From Vibrio natriegens NBRC 15636 = ATCC 14048 = DSM 759 (lineage in GTDB: Bacteria; Pseudomonadota; Gammaproteobacteria; Enterobacterales; Vibrionaceae), in NCBI RefSeq assembly GCF_035621455.1, contig NZ_CP141823.1:62001-126000 (forward strand): 64,000 bases of DNA, written 5' to 3'. The position numbers and the translations under genes are program-made. Each line of letters begins with the position of its first letter. Position 1 is the first letter of the stretch. This document shows positions 16,519 to 24,894 of this stretch, in pieces. The notes below the pieces were generated by a model. The model was given only the letters and a program-made list of their open reading frames with translations. It did no database searches and was not told the origin of the DNA.

Positions 16519-19500
16519 GTATTTCTGTCCAGTTCTGTACGTTCTCGATCTCCTGCTCGATATGTATAATGAGTTCCGCTGCAAATTTATCCAATTCTGT
16601 AGCACTGACCTTCTCTGCCTTGATGCAAAGATCGGTTAACACTGAAATGCCTATTGCGCCTACCGCTCCCTTAATCCCGTGAATCACTCGTTTTTTGTCA
16701 TTGTCTGTGGTCGCTTTCTTCAACTTAGCCACATCCGTCGCCATCGATTGGCGGAACACTTGAGCAATTTCTCTGGCATCTTGTGAGGTAAACTTATCAA
16801 TCCAGTTTATTGATGGGCTTTTTTCTTTCTGACCTAAAAAAGGAAGCAATATGGCCTTCAATTTATCCAAGTCATACGGCTTATAAAGCACATTATCCAT
16901 GCCTAGCTCGTTCGCTTTCTCACTTGCCAGACGGGAATCTTCAGCCGTTACGCCGATAACTGGCAGCGTTTCAAAAACCTGTGAAGATCTCACTCTCTTA
17001 ACCAACTCGAAGCCATCCATTTCTGGCATATGAAAATCCGTCAGAAGTGCAGAGACTTGTTCGTTCCGCTGCAGATATTCCCATGCTTCACGACCGTTAT
17101 TGACGATCACGGGTTCAATACCAAGCTCACGCATCTGCATCAAAATAATGCTCTGGTTGATCGGGTTATCTTCCGCGATCAAAACGGTACCCTTAACCCA
17201 AGCGATAGATTCTTGGGGTAATTCCGTTGAAATCACATTCTGATGGCTTTGATCGAACAAGCTTAACAGGGTGTCTGGGTACTGAATCTCACGCAATGAA
17301 AGACAAATAGGTGCGATTTCATGCTGACTAAACAGAACGCCTTTACAGCGCCCTTGCTGATCTTTTTCAGGGATTAAATTCGCCGTTATGTCAGACGGTT
17401 CATTCGGTGTTTTCATATTCCAGATTTCACACCACTGACGAACAGACAGTGGTAATGCTTCACTGTAAGTCAGCTCTGGATAGTACTCGTAGTTGAGTTC
17501 ACACAAGGTTACTGGTAGCTTCACAACCATCGTCGTTCCCAGACCATATTGAGAGTCAATCGTGAGGTCTCCGCCCATACATTGGATCAAGCGATCGACA
17601 ATGCTAAGCCCTAGTCCAGTTCCACCATATTTACGCGTAATCGTGTCATCAGCCTGAACAAAAGGGTCTAAAACACCTTTTAACTGGTTTTCTGTCATTC
17701 CAATGCCAGTGTCCGCTACTTTTATGGTCAACTGCGATTCATGCAAAATGACGCTAATCGCAATTTCGCCCTCAGAGGTAAATTTGACCGCATTAGACAA
17801 CAGATTAGTGATGATCTGGATGAGTCTTAATGTGTCAATTTCCACGAGACGGTGTCTGAAAGGCTTCACGGTTACCTTGTAATCCAGCCCTTTATCTAAC
17901 GCTTTTGGCTCAAAGCTACGTAAAACGTCGCAAAGTGTTGATAACAAATCCGTTTGTACTGGTACGACAGTTAACTGTCCCGCTTCCAATTTGGAATAAT
18001 CCAGAACTTCATCAACCAGGGTATTTAAATGATTTAGGGCAAGCATCGCCTGAGATATAAGCTCACGGTTCGAAGTATCCTCTACCTGACGCTGAAGCAA
18101 ATCGAGAATGCCATGCGCCGCTGACAATGGCGTTCTCAACTCATGGCTCATGGTTGCTAAAAAGTTTTCACGAGCCCGCACAGCCGTCTGCGCCTTCTCT
18201 TGCGCATCGATAAGTGCCTGTTCACGTTCCTTCTGATGCGTAATGTCTTGTACGACAGTAAGGACGAATTTTTTCTTACCACTCGGAGAAGAGATTGATT
18301 TTCGCTCTCGGTAGACATGGTTAATGCCTAACTTACACCCCGCCGACGCAACCTCTTCGGTAATGCGTTCTCCTTCAATAACTCTGCTCAGCTCATCTTC
18401 GTTATCGACAAGGCGCAGACCCGTCGCACAACTTTGTAGGCTACAGCCTTGGCATTGACCATGTTTGTGGCGGGCGCAGTTACTCATCTCTAAGTGGTTA
18501 TTCTCGTCATGGATAAATACCAGGCTGTTGATTTCCTGAATAATTTCCATAAGCCACTGCTTTTCTTTTTCTTCATTATTGGCATTCAGCTCGGCTAAAT
18601 TTACCTTTAACTTCAAATGAGCTAAGACAAAATACGCCACAACTAACAGCACAATAAACGCCACGACGCCTGACACAACGATTCTTGTCATGTGTTCATC
18701 GTCATAGCCATAGACTAAATTGAAGTTTCGGTGTGAACGAAGCAGCTTTTCTATTTCGTTTGAATCAATCGTGTCGATGACACTATCGAGCATGTTTTTC
18801 AGCTGCGTATTGTGGTTAGACACCGCAAAAGCGATAGAGAATGTCAGTGCGTCATGCTCGTTAATGACTAAACCATCGACCTGGTCCTGAGCAATCAAAC
18901 TATGGACAATATCATCAGGGACATACGCAATATCTAACTTACCCGATTTCAGATCCATCAATAGCTGCTTGGGATCATCGTAGCGAGAAAAGCGATCATG
19001 CTGCCATGAGTCTAAGTGCACTAACCCTTGCTTTTTCAAACTGATTAAAATGCCAAGCTTCGAGCTTTCGGTCACATCGACATTGCGCTCTTCCGTTCGG
19101 ATAGACACGAAGTTGTTACGCATAAAGGGCTTTGTCACCAACCAGTCAGAAACCGGTGCATCATCAACATAAGCCACAGGGACAAGATCAGAGTTAAAAG
19201 CGGTCAAGCCACTGCTTAAGCTCGTTTTTGGCTTAACAAATTTAAATGATAAGCCAGTTCGGGATTGAATTAACTCGATGAAGTCCGGAAGAAAACCATC
19301 CAGATGATCAGAGTGAGCATTCTTAAATAAAAACGGATACGCTTCTTCGCTGCTGCTGTAAGTAATCTTGTGCTCAACACCTAAATGCTTACGATACTCA
19401 ACTAATAGCTTGTCGTTGATGTGGTAAGGGTTCTGGGAAGCAACAGAGCGAATATTTTTCCCGCTCTTTTCCCAACTTAGAATCTTATTGATCTGATTAA

Positions 19501-20182
19501 TAAGGTCCTGATTTTCAGGCGAAGTAATGAAACTCACGTTTTCATAATTCAGCCATTCTGGTATGTCTACCAAACCTTTAACGATATTGTGCTGATCAAG
19601 ATATTGGTTGATCGCGACATAAGTAGAAATGAGTGCATTCGCTTGACCAGAACGGACCTTTTCAAAGGCTTCTAATCGCGTTCTGGCATAACTGATGTTG
19701 TCGAACCCCTGAGATTTAAGGTTGTGACAATATGAGCTGCCTTCAACACAAACCCAGTGAATTTCCTGATTTGATCGTTGCTTAAGGCTGGCATCTTGAT
19801 ACCAAACTGCAATGGTGCTTGAAAAGAATGGCTGCGAAAACAGGAAGCGACCTTCCCGTGCACTTGTTTTGCTAAACCCAACTGCGCCATCGATGACACC
19901 GCTCTCTACGTCAGCTAACAAAGGAGGAATATGTTTGTAAGGACGAAGCTCTAGCTTGAAGTTAAGCGCTTTTGAAATGTTGGTCAGGTAATCTAGGTTG
20001 ATGTCATAGAAAGGACCAATACTATCAAGCATTGAGTCACCGGCGTTGTGCTGAGTAATCACGCCAACAACCACCGTGTCTTTTCGCTCTTTAATCGTTG
20101 AGTCCGCAGGTGCATTAAAAGAAACCACAACGCTAAATAACGTAACGGATAGCAAGAATAGTTTTCTTAAAATGCTGATCAT
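16502..20182 (-). CDS. EvgS/VieS-type hybrid sensor kinase with two periplasmic binding domains
   Basis: A 1226-residue protein. Signal peptide 1-26; two bacterial solute-binding (SBP3, Venus-flytrap) domains about 36-250 and 270-485; TM 499-521; PAS-like domain 545-650; HisKA with H680; HATPase about 785-890 (N-box NLLSNAVKF, DTGIG 824-828, GGTGLGLS 853-860); receiver domain 1000-1115 with D1049 and K1101; Hpt 1125-1215 with H1168. This is the BvgS/EvgS/VieS architecture. The PAS region has an unusual Cys/His cluster: C569, H572, H574, C577, C580, C585. It heads a four-gene operon with a PDE, a regulator and a cyclase. The ligand sensed by the periplasmic domains is unknown. Confidence 0.9.
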   Translation of the reverse strand: MISILRKLFLLSVTLFSVVVSFNAPADSTIKERKDTVVVGVITQHNAGDSMLDSIGPFYDINLDYLTNISKALNFKLELRPYKHIPPLLADVESGVIDGAVGFSKTSAREGRFLFSQPFFSSTIAVWYQDASLKQRSNQEIHWVCVEGSSYCHNLKSQGFDNISYARTRLEAFEKVRSGQANALISTYVAINQYLDQHNIVKGLVDIPEWLNYENVSFITSPENQDLINQINKILSWEKSGKNIRSVASQNPYHINDKLLVEYRKHLGVEHKITYSSSEEAYPFLFKNAHSDHLDGFLPDFIELIQSRTGLSFKFVKPKTSLSSGLTAFNSDLVPVAYVDDAPVSDWLVTKPFMRNNFVSIRTEERNVDVTESSKLGILISLKKQGLVHLDSWQHDRFSRYDDPKQLLMDLKSGKLDIAYVPDDIVHSLIAQDQVDGLVINEHDALTFSIAFAVSNHNTQLKNMLDSVIDTIDSNEIEKLLRSHRNFNLVYGYDDEHMTRIVVSGVVAFIVLLVVAYFVLAHLKLKVNLAELNANNEEKEKQWLMEIIQEINSLVFIHDENNHLEMSNCARHKHGQCQGCSLQSCATGLRLVDNEDELSRVIEGERITEEVASAGCKLGINHVYRERKSISSPSGKKKFVLTVVQDITHQKEREQALIDAQEKAQTAVRARENFLATMSHELRTPLSAAHGILDLLQRQVEDTSNRELISQAMLALNHLNTLVDEVLDYSKLEAGQLTVVPVQTDLLSTLCDVLRSFEPKALDKGLDYKVTVKPFRHRLVEIDTLRLIQIITNLLSNAVKFTSEGEIAISVILHESQLTIKVADTGIGMTENQLKGVLDPFVQADDTITRKYGGTGLGLSIVDRLIQCMGGDLTIDSQYGLGTTMVVKLPVTLCELNYEYYPELTYSEALPLSVRQWCEIWNMKTPNEPSDITANLIPEKDQQGRCKGVLFSQHEIAPICLSLREIQYPDTLLSLFDQSHQNVISTELPQESIAWVKGTVLIAEDNPINQSIILMQMRELGIEPVIVNNGREAWEYLQRNEQVSALLTDFHMPEMDGFELVKRVRSSQVFETLPVIGVTAEDSRLASEKANELGMDNVLYKPYDLDKLKAILLPFLGQKEKSPSINWIDKFTSQDAREIAQVFRQSMATDVAKLKKATTDNDKKRVIHGIKGAVGAIGISVLTDLCIKAEKVSATELDKFAAELIIHIEQEIENVQNWTEIHEQNI

Positions 20183-20651
20183 AACGACTTCCTCTGATTG
20201 GGAAGTCAGATTAATCTGAGAGGCTCAAAAGTCAAATATCAACACCACAACAAAACATACATATTATATTGATATATAAAGATTATTTTAAAATTAGTAA
20301 GTACATTCCTACAGAATCTTCCACCTTTGACTACATTCTTTTTGCGCTCAATATCTCAGCAAATAATATTAACCAGATTGCATCTTACATTTGTAAAGAT
20401 GAGGATGAATAACTGTAAGCTCAAATATTCGGCACTTAATACTCAGTAAACGGTTTTTCGCCATCATCTTGAGTGCTTAATGGGATTACGTGATAAACTA
20501 CACGATTAACAGCAGAATGAAGCTCAACTCTGCGGTACATAGGAAAGATACTTACAACTTCCAGTATACTGGCCATATCAAAACGTTCCGCCAAGTATTC
20601 AGGTTAGTAACCGTACCCCGTATGAGCACAGAATTTAAGGTAGTAACTCAA
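20183..20651. promoter_or_regulatory. Divergent control region, hybrid kinase operon and YlqF gene
   Basis: This region carries the promoter of the minus-strand kinase operon and of the plus-strand GTPase gene. TTCCTACA lies at 20306-20313, about 125 bases upstream of the kinase start, matching the motif before the EvgA-like gene. An open frame runs into the GTPase gene from 20490, but I do not think it is translated (see the start choice for that gene). Confidence 0.45.
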
Positions 20652-21596
20652 ATGGTTAATAACTCAATCCAGTGGTTTCCTGGCCACATGCACAAAGCAC
20701 GTAAAGAGATCGAAGAAGCGATCCCACAAGTGGATGTGATCATCGAAGTACTGGATGCCCGTATTCCTTTTAGTAGCGAAAACCCTTTGATTTCTCAGAT
20801 TCGTGGTGACAAGCCGGTCGTTAAGGTATTGAACAAACGCGATTTGGCAGACCCAGAAATGACTCAGCTCTGGATTGATCACCTTGAGCAAGAACAGAAT
20901 GTGAAAGCGATGGCCATCACAACGTCTGAGCCTCAGGAAGTTCATAAAATTATGGAACTTTGCCGTAAGCTTGCACCTCACCGCGAAGAAATCGGCAAAA
21001 ACATTCGTACCATGATCATGGGCATTCCAAACGTTGGTAAATCAACCATCATCAATACGCTTGCAGGTCGTACGATCGCCGTAACGGGTAACCAACCTGC
21101 GGTAACGCGTCGTCAACAACGTATCAACCTTCAAAATGGTATTGTTCTATCTGACACGCCAGGAATTTTATGGCCAAAAGTAGAAAACCCGCACAGTGGT
21201 TTTCGTCTTGCTGCAACAGGTGCCGTGAAAGATACCGCGATGGAATATGATGAAGTGGCATTTTACACCATCGAATACTTAGCCGCTCAATACCCTGATA
21301 AGCTGAAACAACGTTATCAAATTGAAGAGCTTCCAGAATCTGATATCGAAATCATGGAAGAGATTGGTCGTCGTCGAGGCGCGTTACGTGCAGGCGGCCG
21401 TGTTGATCTACACAAAGTATCTGAAATTCTGCTTCATGAGTTACGTCAGGGAACGTTAGGCCAGATCACTTTAGAGCGACCAGAAATGATTACGCAAGAG
21501 CTTATCGAAGTGGAAGTCGAAACCGCGCGTAAAGAAGAAGAAAAAGCCAAACGTAAAGAAGAACGACGTAAACGCTACTTGCGTAACAAGCGTTAA
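20652..21596 (+). CDS. ylqF: YlqF/RbgA-type circularly permuted ribosome-assembly GTPase
   Basis: ATG 20652 gives MVNNSIQWFPGHM, the family's usual N-terminus, and a 314-residue protein of normal length; the open frame extends 54 codons upstream without similarity to the family. The GTPase motifs are in permuted order: G4 NKRDL (about 61-65), then G1 GIPNVGKST (about 122-130), then G3 DTPG (about 165-168). A C-terminal helical ANTAR-like RNA-binding domain ends in a very basic tail. In Bacillus, RbgA acts late in 50S subunit assembly. It is transcribed alone with a strong terminator. Confidence 0.9.
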   Translation: MVNNSIQWFPGHMHKARKEIEEAIPQVDVIIEVLDARIPFSSENPLISQIRGDKPVVKVLNKRDLADPEMTQLWIDHLEQEQNVKAMAITTSEPQEVHKIMELCRKLAPHREEIGKNIRTMIMGIPNVGKSTIINTLAGRTIAVTGNQPAVTRRQQRINLQNGIVLSDTPGILWPKVENPHSGFRLAATGAVKDTAMEYDEVAFYTIEYLAAQYPDKLKQRYQIEELPESDIEIMEEIGRRRGALRAGGRVDLHKVSEILLHELRQGTLGQITLERPEMITQELIEVEVETARKEEEKAKRKEERRKRYLRNKR

Positions 21597-21621
21597 TTCC
21601 ACTCTTTAAACCCTATACCGA

Positions 21622-21648
21622 AAAGCTCAGCCTAATGCTGAGCTTTTT
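21622..21648 (+). terminator. Rho-independent terminator after ylqF
   Basis: AAAGCTCAGC (21622-21631) pairs with GCTGAGCTTT (21637-21646) over a five-base loop, ending in TTTTTT. Strong hairpin and T-run. Confidence 0.9.
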
Positions 21649-21649
21649 T

Positions 21650-21811
21650 ATACCAATCTGGATAAGTAGATGGTCTTTTAATTGCGCTGGAAAAATCACT
21701 TAGAGCAAGGCATAGATTGCAGTAACTAGTTATTCTAATTTCAAAATCTATAACGCAGCTATCAGCGATTTTACCTAGCAAGAATGATTAAATACTTATT
21801 TAGATTGGTAT
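21650..21811. repeat. Vibrio-type palindromic intergenic repeat, about 162 bases
   Basis: The element begins ATACCAATCT (21650-21659) and ends AGATTGGTAT (21802-21811), exact inverted termini. The interior is imperfectly self-complementary (for example GATAAGTA near the left end against AATACTTATTT near the right). I recognise it as a non-coding repeat found in many copies in intergenic regions of Vibrio and related marine gammaproteobacteria. It encodes nothing. Its right end forms one base of the cqsS stop codon, so the element sits directly against the gene. Only one copy is seen in this window. Confidence 0.75.
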
Positions 21812-23910
21812 TATACCCAACTCGCTATTTTATCGAGTAAGCGGCTTTTATCGGCTGGTTTCACAATGAAATCAGACATACCGGAAGAGTCAATTTTATC
21901 CAAAGTAATGCCTGTGCTATCTCCTGTATAAGCAATAATAGGGACCGACGCATAACGCTTGTTAGAGTTTCGAATCACTTTTGAGGCTTCAATCCCATCC
22001 ATCACTGGCATTTCAATGTCCATGAGAATCACATCGATACTCTCTGTTTCTAACGCTTCGACCGCTTGTTGTCCGTCTTCTTTCTGAATGACATCAAACC
22101 CCTGCTTTTCCAACAATATAGCGGTAAATTTTCGTAGTGATTCGTTGTCATCGACCACCATAATTGTGTGTCTGTCCGAGTGCACCGACGGTACGGTTTC
22201 ACTGTTGTTTGATGAGACCGTGGTATCCTGTGGCTCAAAAAGAATTTGGTCAATGGTATTTGCTGTATTAAGCAACCACGCTTGCGTTTCTACCCATATC
22301 GGTTCATTAACTGGCTGATATTCTTTGGGAACTGGATGACGCTCAAATAAGTAAACGATGCGTGCTTCGCTGTAGGCGAACAAGGATTCAAATTGCTGGA
22401 GCTGATCAACAGCGCTGTCTAAGCTATGTAAATCAATAAAAATCGCATCGTAATCACAATCATTTTGCTTGTGATCAAGTGCTTCATTTACTTGCATGCA
22501 CTTCAGCGAAAAACCCATTTGGCTGCTCGTCTCATAACCTCTGGAGAGAAGTATGTCCTGATTCGACACAACAAGAACCCTCTTCAACATAATGAGTTCT
22601 TGTTTGATCTTGGTGACAACGTCAGAGTTTAAGCGCGGAAAGCTCAAAGTAAACTGAGACCACTCACCGAGAACGGACTTCGCCTCAATGCTACCGCCAA
22701 ATGAGGACATCACCTTTTTACAGAATGGCAACCCGAGACCATAGCTTTTTGATTTGCCAGTGGTGTAAAAGTCCTGAAAAATATTGGGAATCACGTCAGA
22801 CGCGATACCTGCACCATTGTCCGTCACAATGATTTTATTTACCGACTCTTCAGTTTTTAGCTCTACAAGAATATGGAAATCTTCGGAGCTACGGTGATGA
22901 AAAGAATTCTTCAAAAGGTTGTACATAATATATTGAAGCAGTGTATCACTACCTAAGAAGCAGAATTCGTCCCGCACATCCAGAGAAATAACGCGTTTGT
23001 CTGTCGAACGCTCATAGCTGAAACTGTCTATCGCCTGCTCTACAACATCACGAGAGGAATACTTTTTGAAAGTGGAGCGCGAAATACGATTTTCATCAAT
23101 AGAAGTAAGCAATAAATCAATCGTCTCATTCGCTGAATGAATAATACTCTTGGCGTCTTGACTGACTTCATTTAGCAGCGCGATATCTTTACCCGTCATA
23201 AGATATTGATCGCTATCGGCCATTTGCTTACCTGGCAATATAGAACGAATCAGTTCAATAGACGTCGAAAGACCACTAAGAGGGTTGCGCATTTCATGAG
23301 CGATGCCTGCACCAAAATATTTGGCTAATGACACTCTTGATTCGTGTTCAACTTGGTTTCGCACATAGAACATATTGCCAAAAACATAGATAAACAAAAA
23401 GATCGGAACATGTGCCCAATCCATTGCAATGTCAATTTGGAAACCTTTTGATACCCAGGCAAAAAACGTCGCTAGCGCAACTCCAGTAAAGGTCTGTGCA
23501 AACATGACTCTGGTGACATGTACTAACAAAATGTGCAGGAAGATCGCACACATGAACGACATCACCCAAACTTCGGACCAGTCATTCATCAACAACATAT
23601 AGAAGAAGAAAAATGGCAAGCAGAGTGTGATGGTAACCTGGTAATAAATGGGAATGTAACGGTGCCAAGCCGAAGGAAATCGATTTCTGAAGATAATGCC
23701 TAAGAATAATAGTGAGCAGAACAAACGCAGCGGTAAGTTTTCATAAGTTTGTGGAAACATCATTTCCCAAACCACGTAATATAGAGGGAAACCAATAAAA
23801 CCTAGCCAGCCAACAAGTGTGAGGTTGGGCTCTGCGTACTGATAGACTTTACGCATCGCATCCATATAACCCAACTTACCTGCTTTACTCTGATGTTCCA
23901 TATCTGTCAC
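21811..23910 (-). CDS. cqsS: CAI-1 quorum-sensing hybrid receptor kinase CqsS
   Basis: A 699-residue protein that follows V. cholerae CqsS closely as I remember it (VYQYAEPNL-LVGW, NDWS-W-MSF, AGIAHEMRNPLS). Six TM helices span about 32-185, then HisKA with H205, HATPase about 320-425, a linker with a decayed receiver-like fold, and a C-terminal receiver domain with D631 and K684. It detects alpha-hydroxyketone autoinducers (CAI-1) and feeds phosphate to LuxU/LuxO. W115 and S118 match ligand-pocket residues W104 and S107. F181 takes the place of C170, as in V. harveyi, which is linked to acyl-chain selectivity. No cqsA lies beside it, unlike most vibrios. Confidence 0.93.
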   Translation of the reverse strand: MTDMEHQSKAGKLGYMDAMRKVYQYAEPNLTLVGWLGFIGFPLYYVVWEMMFPQTYENLPLRLFCSLLFLGIIFRNRFPSAWHRYIPIYYQVTITLCLPFFFFYMLLMNDWSEVWVMSFMCAIFLHILLVHVTRVMFAQTFTGVALATFFAWVSKGFQIDIAMDWAHVPIFLFIYVFGNMFYVRNQVEHESRVSLAKYFGAGIAHEMRNPLSGLSTSIELIRSILPGKQMADSDQYLMTGKDIALLNEVSQDAKSIIHSANETIDLLLTSIDENRISRSTFKKYSSRDVVEQAIDSFSYERSTDKRVISLDVRDEFCFLGSDTLLQYIMYNLLKNSFHHRSSEDFHILVELKTEESVNKIIVTDNGAGIASDVIPNIFQDFYTTGKSKSYGLGLPFCKKVMSSFGGSIEAKSVLGEWSQFTLSFPRLNSDVVTKIKQELIMLKRVLVVSNQDILLSRGYETSSQMGFSLKCMQVNEALDHKQNDCDYDAIFIDLHSLDSAVDQLQQFESLFAYSEARIVYLFERHPVPKEYQPVNEPIWVETQAWLLNTANTIDQILFEPQDTTVSSNNSETVPSVHSDRHTIMVVDDNESLRKFTAILLEKQGFDVIQKEDGQQAVEALETESIDVILMDIEMPVMDGIEASKVIRNSNKRYASVPIIAYTGDSTGITLDKIDSSGMSDFIVKPADKSRLLDKIASWV

Positions 23911-24018
23911 TGATTATCATTGTTATTATCTTTTTGGGCTGGTGATTATATAGGACTCAACCACGATATACAGTATGGAATGGTATAAATATTAAACAAT
24001 CTTGCTCTTGCCCAACAA

Positions 24019-24043
24019 AAAGAGCAGCGACCTGCTGCTCTTT
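24019..24043 (-). terminator. Terminator after the GNAT gene, upstream of cqsS
   Basis: AAAGAGCAGC (24019-24028) pairs perfectly with GCTGCTCTTT (24034-24043) over a five-base loop. On the minus strand it continues TTGTTG. It isolates the GNAT gene from cqsS, so cqsS needs its own promoter in 23911-24018. Confidence 0.78.
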
Positions 24044-24074
24044 ATACATATAACATCATAAGCTAACGCGATGG

Positions 24075-24623
24075 CTACGAATAGACAACATGGTCCTCAA
24101 TGCCATTTACCAAAGCTTGCGCACTCGGCCAACTAAACACTTTTTCCATCACTTCCGTGCCTCCCGGTGCGCGCCAAATACGCTCCTGGCACTCTCGCCC
24201 ACCGATATGGCGATAAAATTCAATTGCTGAAGTATTTTGTGAAACGACTTCCAGATATAAGCCACTGTCTTTGAAGAATTGTTGCTGCCATTCAGCGGCG
24301 GCAAGTAAGAGTTGTTTTCCGATACCACGGCTACGAAACGCGTCATCGACATGCAATGCATCAATAAAAGTTCCACGCTCAAAATCATGGTTACCAAAGA
24401 TGCAAACAAAGCCAATTAAAAGACCACCCTCTTCTGCAAGTACGATGTGCTGATTAAACGGAGGATTGGTAAGACGGGTCTGCCAAATCAGCATTTTATC
24501 ATCCAAAGCATCTTTGTCTAAATAACTGCTACTGAGGATACCTTGATAGTGACGTTTCCAACTCTCCGCATGCAGATGCGCGATGCGCTCGTAGTCCTTA
24601 TATTCCGCTAGTCGTAAATCCAT
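24075..24623 (-). CDS. GNAT N-acetyltransferase
   Basis: A 182-residue single-domain acetyltransferase. The acetyl-CoA loop RSRGIGKQLL lies at about 97-106 after the strand TFIDALHV, and NTSAIEFYRHIGG (about 129-141) is the usual motif B. The N-terminus MDLRLAEYKDYERIAHLHAESW is typical of the family. It occupies the position where cqsA is found beside cqsS in other vibrios, but it is unrelated to CqsA (an aminotransferase-fold enzyme of about 390 residues), and I see no remnant of cqsA around it. Substrate unknown. Confidence 0.82.
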   Translation of the reverse strand: MDLRLAEYKDYERIAHLHAESWKRHYQGILSSSYLDKDALDDKMLIWQTRLTNPPFNQHIVLAEEGGLLIGFVCIFGNHDFERGTFIDALHVDDAFRSRGIGKQLLLAAAEWQQQFFKDSGLYLEVVSQNTSAIEFYRHIGGRECQERIWRAPGGTEVMEKVFSWPSAQALVNGIEDHVVYS

Positions 24624-24830
24624 TACGTATTCCTATATTCTTATAAATCCTGCTCTTCTGCCATAATTTGGTCTTTTTCACTAATTTAGACCTTATTTAC
24701 TGGTAGATTTTCCATAGCTTAAGCCAAAGCTCATTTTTTAATACTACTCATTATTTAATTAAAAGCAAAATATGCCGACAAGTTTATGGAGAATACACTA
24801 CAAGAATCATCACATTTGTATAACTTCAAT

Positions 24831-24858
24831 TTGACTTACACGTGTACGCTGATATTCT
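24831..24858 (+). promoter_or_regulatory. Desaturase promoter with FabR-like operator
   Basis: TTGACT (24831-24836) and TATTCT (24853-24858) are separated by 16 bases, a good sigma-70 promoter. ACTTACACGTGTACGCT (24834-24850) covers the spacer; its complement AGCGTACACGTGTAAGT closely matches the FabR operator (AGCGTACACGTGT-type palindrome) I recall from fabA and fabB. A repressor bound here would block the polymerase. Function fits: FabR controls unsaturated fatty acid synthesis and the next gene is a desaturase. Confidence 0.75.
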
Positions 24859-24894
24859 AGCGCACAGTTGTTAGCTCAAAGTCAGGAAAACACT

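Noticed and set aside
20490..20651. 54-codon N-terminal extension of YlqF
   Set aside because: The family's conserved start motif (WFPGHM) is directly after the downstream ATG, and the extension has no similarity to it.
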